Positions 56,601 through 64,000 of a DNA stretch of 64,000 bases are shown here, piece by piece. Position 1 is the first letter of the stretch; every line of letters begins with the position of its first letter. The notes beneath the pieces are model-generated. The model made no database searches. It saw only the letters and a list, made by a program, of their open reading frames with translations, and was not told the origin of the DNA. The stretch lies in assembly GCA_009763385.1 (NCBI GenBank), contig CM019827.1, forward strand, positions 92,178,314 to 92,242,313. The letters are read 5' to 3'. Both the position numbers and the translations under genes were made by a program. Source of the stretch: Coix lacryma-jobi var. lacryma-jobi (Eukaryota; Streptophyta; Magnoliopsida; Poales; Poaceae).

Positions 56601-57119
56601 GAAACGACTTAGTGCCAGAGCACCCCGGTCGGGTACCCTACGAGTAGTTTGCCCACTTGCATCTTATATTGTGTCACTCCTTCCAATACCCCTTCTTCTA
56701 CCATGACGTGTGTGTTGGAATAAACCTTTGACTTATACATTTTTACTCTCGCTAATCCTTTTTATTTAGCAAAGCTATGGTCTATGTTGTATCTCAGGAC
56801 CCGCACGTCCACTCGATCGACCACCTAAACACATTTCTTTAGAGATGTGCCTGAGGACATGGCATAGATGTGCTGAGCTAACCCCGCTCTTATGAGTTAC
56901 CCTGAGTCTTGGTTCCCGACGAACTGTGTCGTGTGGATCGAGAGGATTGTAGATCTCTAATCCTTTTGCGCTACAGCTTTTGCCATAGCGGGCAAGCCAA
57001 GGTACCCTGGAGACAGGTCAAATGGTGATAATCGTAGGGATTAGGCTACAAGAGCCGAACCCCATCGTTCTTTATTCGTTAGGCCCGTCCTCCGATATCC
57101 GCCCTATTTAGATGACGAC
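53638..57119 (+). mobile_element. Second gypsy-type LTR-like sequence, plus orientation
   Basis: Begins TGTAACAACCC, then runs for about 3.5 kb without any gag or pol motif: a C/T-rich leader, a GC-rich stretch (about 54000-55300) and a less GC-rich part with tracts such as CACCCCGGTCGGGTACCC (about 56622-56639), typical of long grass gypsy LTRs. Several overlapping frames on both strands at 54000-55400 are GC-driven. It ends abruptly at the inverted-repeat unit at 57120, so the 3' LTR end is missing. Confidence 0.45.
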
Positions 57120-58526
57120 TGTTGATGGTCCTTAAACACCTATTTTACCATCAACATTTTACCCTAAAATTCACCAAAAAGGCATGAAATGTAGTCAAAT
57201 AGGTTTCAAACTAACCAAATTCCACATGTCCATAGATTTTTATTTGAATGCAGGATTTGGGCCAAATTTGGAGAATGGACCCACCAGGAGACGAGCCCAC
57301 TCACCAGGACCCATTTGGGCCCGAGTGGGGTGGCGCCCGCCAACCAGAGGTGGCGCCCGCCACACAAATGTGGCGCCCGCCACATGGAGAGGCCCAACTC
57401 TCCCCCTTTGCCACGTCACTGATCCGTGTGACCATCCCAAGGCCAAATCTTGGCCCTTGGTCACTAGGTCAGTGGCATCGGACGGCTCAGGAAGGAGTGG
57501 CGTGGATCAAGGCCGAATGGCGGTTACCTGGACATGCAACCGACCTACCAACCGCCTCTTTGGAGCTCCTGGATGCCGTTGAAGCAAAGGCGGTGCATCC
57601 AACGGTTGTGAGGGTGGCGGCCGCCACCTAGGGCTGGCGCCCGCCACTAGGGTTAGCCCTAGGTCGGCTGGCTGCCCCCTATAAATACCCCCCTCACTCA
57701 TTTGGGCTATAAATACCCTCCTGAGGCATCACTTCATTCACATCCCAGACACATCCCAGAGATATCCCAGAGAAAGCAACACACAAGCAAGAGAAGCAAG
57801 TGAGAGTTAGGTTAGAAGCTCAGAGAGCTTAGGCAAGTAGGTAGCTAGTAGAGCAAGGCATCTTCGCCCTCGCGGTAGCGCTGCTCAAGGCTTAGCTCAA
57901 GAGTAGACGCGTACGAGTGATCGGTCCTAGAGCTGGGAAGAGTCTTCCTTCATCTCCAGTTCAGGTTTTGCTCTTGTTACTCAAGCACTTTACTACATTC
58001 TATTTCATCATTTCAAGTATTACATTATTCTACTTATCAGTATTGAGTAGTATACTTGATTGATTGCTTGAGTGCCTAGCTATCCTACAGTTCAATTCAC
58101 TTAGCCATAGTAGTTAATCTCTAGTGAGCTTAGTGCTTGATCTTTGCCAATAGGTTGCTTAGTTAGTTTAGTGTTTATCTTATTAAGTCAAGTATTTGCT
58201 CTGACGTTCGCAAGGGTGTCTCTATTCAAAGCTAGGGTAGAGATAGTTAGAATATAGTTAAGCGTGGTGCTTAGTTATAGACTTACCTTCAGATACGGCT
58301 GGAGCCCCGGATAGCTGTGGTAGCAAGCAGGTGGTGACAGCCCTGTGCGCCCTGAATTCCACCACGTAGTTGGCCCAGTTTAACAGTAAGGCTCGTTGTG
58401 CTAGCGTTCAACCTAAGTAAGTGGTAAAGGCTAGTACGCCTCGATACTTGATAAGATAGGAATAAAACTTTACTTAACTTAGGGTAAAATGTTGATGGTA
58501 AAATAGGTGTTTAAGGACCATCAACA
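57120..58526. mobile_element. 1.4-kb unit with 48-bp perfect terminal inverted repeats (solo LTR or TIR element)
   Basis: The first 48 bases, from TGTTGATGGTCCTTAAACAC, are repeated exactly in inverse at 58479-58526. Each terminus also contains its own inner inverted pair (TTGATGGT with ACCATCAA). Inside are several copies of a TGGCG-CC-CGCCA palindrome (about 57326-57392 and 57628-57648), two CTATAAATACC TATA boxes (about 57680 and 57708) and a leader-like stretch. TG..CA ends and the promoter suggest a solo LTR of a Tat-like gypsy element. The long inverted termini fit a DNA element equally well. The flanks do not match: gypsy LTR on the left, Sirevirus gag on the right. Confidence 0.55.
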
Positions 58527-58663
58527 AAGACCACGTAATCAGTAGAGTTGCAAATATCCCAGATGGAAGCACCCAAACTCTGCAGATAGGCCGACATGCG
58601 TATCTTCCAATACGCATGGTTCGTCCCATCGAAAAACAGCGGTTTGCCCACGCCGAGATCCAT
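58527..58663 (-). pseudogene. gag: E6 gag, N-terminal fragment
   Basis: The ATG at 58661-58663 begins MDLGVGKP.FFDGTNHAYWKIR and the frame stays close to E3 gag through WDICNS and DYVV, where it is cut. Two changes (Arg to Leu at residue 3 and Pro to Leu at residue 9) separate it from the other copies. Confidence 0.85.
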
Positions 58664-58709
58664 GTCGCCTTATGTGGATCTGGAACCGGCTAAGGTGGAA
58701 GATCCTTAA

Positions 58710-58724
58710 CCCGCTCCGATACCA
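58710..58724 (-). promoter_or_regulatory. E6 primer binding site
   Basis: The minus strand reads TGGTATCGGAGCGGG, the G variant shared with E3 and E4. Confidence 0.83.
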
Positions 58725-58726
58725 AT

Positions 58727-60805
58727 TGAAGGAGCGAGAATGCAAAAGCAAGGCGACCAGAGGGGGGTGAATGGGAGCTCAAAAATTTCTCTCGAAACTT
58801 TGGCCTTTGTCCCACAAATCAACCCCCAAAAGCTTCGATCGAAACCGTGATGCCCACGACTCTTGGAAGAGGGTGGATGATCCCTAGGATCACAGCGAGG
58901 CACCACCAAGCGAAAGCAAACCAAACGCTAAAAGTACCGGCACAAGTTTGACCCCTAAAACCTAGTCTCGAACGTAGATTGAAGCCTACGTTGAGAAATC
59001 CCTAAATATCGATGCTAACAAGTAGCAAAGATACCTAGAGAGGTTCCTAGGTGAACTATAGGGCCAACCGAGAAGTCCGGAAACCAAGTGAAGAAGCCGG
59101 GAGAGCAAACGCACGAAAGCTCAACACTCAGCCAACTCACGGACTGTCCGGGCTACAGACCGTGGACTATCTGCCCGACGGTGGACTGTCCGGGCTCAGG
59201 TGGCGGACTGTCCGCCGGCCAAAAGAGCGAAACAGCAACGTTGCTGAACAACCCCTGGACGCTTCCCGGACTATCCGCGACTCAGTACTGCGGACTGTCC
59301 GCCGGTGTTCTGAGTCAGCTCCAACAGCGCGGAGTCAGGCCACTGGTCAGACCAACCCCGACGCGCGGACTGTCCGCCGGTCAGGTGGCAGACTGTCCGC
59401 GACCGACCAGAGAGGGCGATTTTGAACGCCTCACTCCCAAATCACTCCAAATCCAATTCAACTCAAAATCCCTAGTTCCCAAACTTGGAGAAGATGATCA
59501 TGAGGTAGTTAGGAGACTATCCCCAAGAAATCATCCGCTCAAAACAATCCAATCAACGGGAATTCAAAAGGGAAGAAGTATGAATGGAAAAAGCGCCACG
59601 AAAACGAAATCAACCCGATCTACTTGTTCGTGAGGAGTTAGATGATTTCCTTCGATGGAGATGATCTCCTCACTATAAAGAACAAGTTGATTCAAACGGA
59701 TTTCGAAGAGACGCAGTAGAGAGGGAGATCGATTGACGGGAAAATCACGGAGAAACGAAGAACGTGAAGAACACGAACAAAACGTGAATCAACACATTGG
59801 TCTGCAACCGTGTGGCTACCACACGCTACAACAGTGAGATTACGGTCTCCCTTCCTCAAAATCTCCAGTACACAGAGGCATGGTCATCTGCGGATCTCAG
59901 TTGCTACAGCAGGGGATTGGGAGAACAGGAAAACCTAGAAGGCAAAGAGCAAATGACTGAGATCGGATGGGAGGTGGGTGTCTCCCTCTACTTATCCTAA
60001 TTCTAATTCCCACTCTACCCCTAACTAATTACAGAGCGAACCAGCTAAACCCTAGGGTTATTCTGGACCAACTCGTGGTAGGTGGTGATCCGATGGCCAC
60101 GCCCGCACAACTGGTAGCGTTGCCTCGACGCAACCTCACCGATTGCCGCCACGTGCCGCCACCGCTCTGCTTGTCCTTTTCCTGAACTTCGCCCTCGGTT
60201 TTGAGGCCCAAACCAGGAAACCAGCCTTCACGACCAACCCCCGATTTTGAGGCCCAAACCGGGAAACCCGCCGTCCATCGCCTGAGTTTTGTGGCCCAAA
60301 CTTAGAAACCCGCAGCACCTAGGTTTTGAGGCCCAAACCTGGAAACCGTCCTCAGCTCGAGTTTTGTGGCCCAAACATGGAAACCATCAGCACCCAGGTT
60401 TTGAGGCCCAAACCTGGAAACCGTCCACTTGGTGGTTTTTCTGTGGCTCAACCACCAAACCGAGCCATAGAGGGGATGCACCGCCCGTGCACCCCGTCCT
60501 CCGACACGTGTCCCCAGGTCCTCGACCCAAGCAACACCGTGCCCGCAAGTCTTCGCTCGTCATTGTCCCAGGCTGTCAGCCACCATAGCTAATCCTCAAG
60601 CCACTGGTCCCTCAGTCCAAGCCTCACGTCCGCCCTTCGCTACTCTCGGTCCATCGGCACGGCACGTCTCTTCTTGACCTTCACCTTGCCTTCGATCACT
60701 GTATCCATGCTCGACACCTGCACAACACAAGCCAAAGAACATGCGCATTATCCCAGTCGACAATCACTCATCACTCAAGACTCGGCATACACCTATGTAT
60801 CCGCA
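58727..60805 (-). repeat. E6 5' LTR (2079 bp)
   Basis: Starts tgaaggagcgag (one change from the usual tgaaggaccgag) and ends at tatccgca. It has the GGACTGTCC cluster (about 59140-59410), the stem CGTGTGG-CTA-CCACACG (59819-59835) and the hairpin array. Confidence 0.9.
60192..60464. repeat. LTR hairpin array (E6 LTR)
   Basis: Seven units in the E4 order. Several arms carry single substitutions (for example CTCGG with CCAGG, and CTGAG with CTTAG), consistent with an older copy. Confidence 0.82.
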
Positions 60806-61511
60806 CAGTGCGAGGAGCGCGTCCGGTCACATCCATGTTGAGCGTCCGGTCAAGTTGCAGAACTGGTTTTGTTCGGTCTTCAATGACCGGACGCACTGGT
60901 TAGCGTCTGATCGTTGAACAGTGAGCGTCCGGTCACCCCGACGTAGTGTTGTCCGTTCACCGATTCAACTCGATCTCACCCAAAACGAATCCTCTAGGGA
61001 TCAAACTTGGTGAGAGGAGTCACAAGGAGGATAGTGAGCTACTCCTACAAGATCATGGCTCCAACCTATCTCAGAAATCGGCCACCCCAAGTTTTGAGGC
61101 TCAAACTCGAAAACCATCGAGGGTAGCTTTTCGAGGCTGTACTACCGAACTCGCGCCGTAGACAGAGTGTGGTTCTCACACCCCGACCATGGACCCCGAT
61201 GTCGATGCATGTCCAGCCTCTGCGCCGAGCACAACACATTCGCCTTCCTCCCTGACTTGGCCGACGGCACTTGCAACTCAATGCAAGCCTGTGTCCGACC
61301 TCCCGCCAAGTGCCACGACACCATCGTCTTCCTCTCGACTCGGCTGATGCCATCGCACATCCCCATGTGCTCTTGCTTGTCGAAGCCAAGTGCCAGCTAC
61401 CGCAGCTAGTCCTCCAGCCCTCCAGTCTGTCAGTCCAAGCCTCGCGTCCGCCCTTCACCACTCCCGGTCCGTCAGCAAGGCACGCCTCTACTTGACCTTC
61501 ACCTCGTCATC
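60806..61511 (-). repeat. Relic of an older Sirevirus LTR
   Basis: The left part has GTCCGGTC palindromes and shares gattcaactcgatctcac and the following about 100 bp with the E7 LTR. The right part keeps one degenerate hairpin unit (ccaagttttgaggctcaaactcg, about 61083-61105) and the segment before the LTR end (ctcgcgtccgcccttcaccac). Large internal deletions have removed the promoter and most of the array. E6 and E7 both seem to have inserted into it. Confidence 0.75.
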
Positions 61512-63384
61512 TGAAGGACCGAAAGTGCAACCAGAAAGCGACCAGAGGGGGGTGAATGGGAGCTTCAAATTTCTTTTTAGAAACTTGTCACCACTGTCCC
61601 GAGAATCAACCCCAACAGCAAACTCTAGAGCTCGTAAGTGTCCATGACCCTAGATGTAGGGTGGATGATTCCAAGAAGCACAGCGGGACACTACACGACT
61701 CTAAAATCTCAACGCAAAAGCCGGTAATCAAAACCGACAATGAACGAGCGAACCGCGAACAAAACAGCACAAACAGTACTGACCGGACTCTGCCTGTGTC
61801 CGGTCAAGGTACACCGGACGCGTCCGGTCTCAAGAATTCCGCTCGGGAACCTTACTGTTTCTGACCGGACTCTCAAACGTAGAGCGTCCGGTCGTGAACC
61901 CTGCGTCCGATCAGCAGAAAAATAACACGGTGAACAGTGGAAGCTGTGCGTCCGGTCAGCGATCAAAGGTGAGTCCGGTCAACACTCAGAAAAGGACTGC
62001 GAAGAACATTCATCGACCGGACTCTGGGGGTGCGTCCGGTCAATCCGAGCCAAGCGTCCGGTCACCCCGAAAACCTGCTGTTCGTCCACTGATTCAACTC
62101 GATCTCACTCAAAACAAATCCTCTAGGGATCAAACTTGGTGAGAGGAGTCACAAGGAGGATAGCGAGCTATCTCTAAGAGATCATGGCTCGAACCTATGT
62201 CCAAATCGATGAATCGAAGAATTTCGGGGGAAGGGAGAAAAACATGACCCGAAACAAAAATCAACCGATCTACTAGCTCGTGAGGTTAGAGGTGAATTCC
62301 TTCCGTGGAAAGAAGTGCCTCACGATCTAGAATAACTTGGTTCAAACGAATTTGCAAAAGACGCAACGAACAAAGAGATCGATCGACGGGAAAAAACGTG
62401 GAGAAAAGCAATCCGCGAAGAACAAGAACAAAACGCGAATCACAATCACGAATTTGCAACCGTGTGGCTACCACACGCTACAACAGTGAGATTACGGTCT
62501 CACTTCCTCAAAATCTCCAGTACACAGAGGTATGGTTCTCTGCGGATCTCAGCTAGCTACAGCAGGGGAGGGGGAGAGCAGGAAACCCTAGAAGCAAAGA
62601 GCAAATGACTGAGATAGATGGGGAGGTGGGCGTCTCCCCCTACTTATCCTAATTCTAACTATTCCTAATTCCCACTCTACCCCTAACTACTTACAGAGCG
62701 AACCAGCTAAACCCTAGGGTTATTCTGGACCAACTCGCGGTAGGTGGTGATCCGACGGCCACGCCCGCACAACTGGTAGCGTTGCCTCGACGCAACCTCA
62801 CTGATTGCCGCCACGTGCCGCCACCGCTCTGCTTGTCCTTTTCCCGGACGTCGCACCCCCAGTTTTGTGGCCCAAACCGGGAAACCAGCCTTCACAGCCA
62901 ACCCCCGGTTTTGAGGCCCAAACCGGGAAACCAGCAGCACCCAGGTTTTGAGGCCCAAACCTGGAAACCGTCCTCAGCCCAGTTTTATGGCCCAAACTCG
63001 GAAACCATCAACGCCCAGGTTTTGAGGCCCAAACCTGGAAACCGTCCACTCGGTGGTTTTTCTATGGCTCAACCACTAAACCGAGACGTAGATGGGATGC
63101 ACCGCCCGTGCACCCTGTCCACCCGCAAGTCTTCGCTCGTCGATGTCCCAGGCTGTCAGCCACCACAGCTGATCCTCAGGCCACCGGTCCCTTAGTCCAA
63201 GCCTCATGTCCGCCCTTCGCCACTCTCGGTCCATCGGCACGGCACGTCTCTACTTGACCTTCACCTTGCCTTCGATCACTGTATCCGTGCTCGACACCTG
63301 CACAACACAAGCCAAAGAACATGCGATCAAACCCGTTGACAATCACTCATCACTCGAGACTCGGCATACACCCATGTATCTACA
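61512..63384 (-). repeat. E7 3' LTR (1873 bp)
   Basis: TG..CA ends (tgaaggaccg to catgtatctaca), with the polypurine tract directly after. It combines a GTCCGGTC-type U5 cluster (about 61785-62065), as in E3, with the CGTGTGG-CTA-CCACACG stem (62461-62477) and promoter side of the E1 type, so it is a mosaic of the two subfamilies. The left flank ends tcatc. Confidence 0.88.
62857..63085. repeat. LTR hairpin array (E7 LTR, six units)
   Basis: Units in order: CCCCAG/CCGGG (mutated), CCCGG, CCAGG, CAG/CTCGG (mutated), CCAGG, and the final GGTGG. The CTGAG unit present in E1, E4 and E6 is missing, showing unit loss. Confidence 0.82.
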
Positions 63385-64000
63385 ATCTCCCCCTTGATGA
63401 GTGCATTGTCAACTACACACAAATCATAATGGAATAGAAGAAGGAAGAAGAAGTAGAGAGAACTCAACCAAATGACCCAAAAACATAGCAAAGCCGAAGA
63501 AGGTCAAGTGGAAAGAGCAAGACAACTTGGTCCCCAAAGACATGGGCAATGGCTCGACGCAACCAAGCAAAGCAAAGCTAGCCCTCAAGAAGAGGTAGAA
63601 CAGGCTCAACACCGCTAGCAGAAAAGCTCGATACCAACTGTTACCAGCTTAAGAAGAAGAGCTCGACACCAATTGAAAATCTGAAAGGCAAATGCTAGTC
63701 CCTCAAGAAAGAGGCAAAGGCTCAACACAACTAGCAAACCACTCCGAACCAATTGGAAATATCAAAAACTCATCACGAGCAAACTCCCCCTCGAATAGTG
63801 CACACAACCAGGAAAACTCAAAATTTTATCCCCCTTAGTTGAACTCCGGAGGCATATGATTTGCAATCTCTCCCCCTTAGTTGAAAATGCACCATCAAGC
63901 AACAAAGCACCATCGAGTAGAAGTTCTCCCCCTTAGAAAATGCACCATCAAAAGTGCCAACAAGCAAATTTCTTCCCTTCCAAAATGCATATGAGTCAAA
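63385..64000 (-). other. E7 polypurine tract and noncoding region (runs off the window)
   Basis: The polypurine tract is at 63385-63400. Two GCTAG/CTAGC-bounded units lie near 63577-63619 and 63694-63735. At least four more CTCCCCCTT-type tracts (purine-rich on the minus strand) lie near 63786, 63829, 63868 and 63925. It matches the same region of E1 and E4. The pol gene of E7 would lie beyond 64000. Confidence 0.75.

Larger units (their letters stand above)
58527..60805 (-). mobile_element. E6: 5' stump of a Sirevirus
   Basis: Only the 5' LTR, PBS and first 46 codons of gag remain; everything else is lost at the inverted-repeat unit to the left. Its LTR is of the GGACTGTCC type like E1 and E4. 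The right flank starts cagtg, inside an older Sirevirus LTR. Confidence 0.88.

Noticed and set aside
57680..57720. Twin TATA boxes as promoter of a host gene
   Set aside because: They sit inside the inverted-repeat unit and no coding exon follows before the E6 fragment on the opposite strand.
57110..58535. 5-bp target duplication acgac/aagac around the inverted-repeat unit
   Set aside because: Four of five bases match, but the sequences beyond are unrelated on the two sides, so the match is probably chance.

Overview
The window looks like a retrotransposon-packed intergenic block of a large grass genome. I infer an Andropogoneae-type grass (sorghum, Saccharum, Miscanthus or maize relatives) from the LTR families: Sirevirus (Ty1/copia) LTRs rich in GGACTGTCCGC-type or GTCCGGTC-type palindromes, an Athila-type Ty3/gypsy element, and gypsy LTRs starting TGTAACA. 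I found no convincing host gene, tRNA or rRNA. Almost every reading frame belongs to a mobile element, and most are broken.

Layout, left to right. E1 (1-9804, minus) is a Sirevirus whose 3' LTR runs off the left edge. A 71-bp spacer follows. E2 (9876-31268, minus) is an Athila-like gypsy element with LTRs, tRNA-type PBS, gag, protease and an Athila-type extra ORF, but no reverse transcriptase, RNase H or integrase. E3 (15220-26898, minus) is a complete Sirevirus nested in E2, with a perfect 5-bp target duplication (tcgta) and an uninterrupted 911-codon gag. A gypsy LTR in minus orientation (31269-33872) abuts E5, a plus-strand Opie/Ji-like Sirevirus. E4 (34534-46603, minus; target duplication aaagt) sits inside the E5 integrase sequence. 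Further along E5, a MITE-like element with a second MITE-like element inside it splits the reverse transcriptase (48088-48909). Downstream of E5 pol are a promoter-like stretch and an env-like ORF (50777-52179). Two plus-strand gypsy LTR pieces (52390-57119) follow, then a 1.4-kb unit with 48-bp perfect inverted termini (57120-58526), the 5' stump of a Sirevirus (E6, 58527-60805), a decayed Sirevirus LTR (60806-61511), and the 3' end of another Sirevirus (E7, 61512-64000).

The minus-strand Sireviruses share one plan, read right to left: about 2-kb LTR, initiator-tRNA-Met-like PBS, long gag with two CCHC knuckles and a Cys-pair-bearing coiled coil, a gag/pol junction with a stop in both frames, pol (protease, integrase, RT, RNase H), about 1.5 kb of noncoding DNA with repeated polypurine tracts, and the 3' LTR. 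The most striking feature is a tandem array of hairpins in every LTR. The arms differ from unit to unit (CCCGG, CTGAG, CCAGG, CCGAG, GGTGG) but keep pairing, and the loop stays constant, which suggests selection for structure. Many stop codons are C-to-T changes, and many frameshifts are 1-base or short indels that could be real decay or long-read assembly error.
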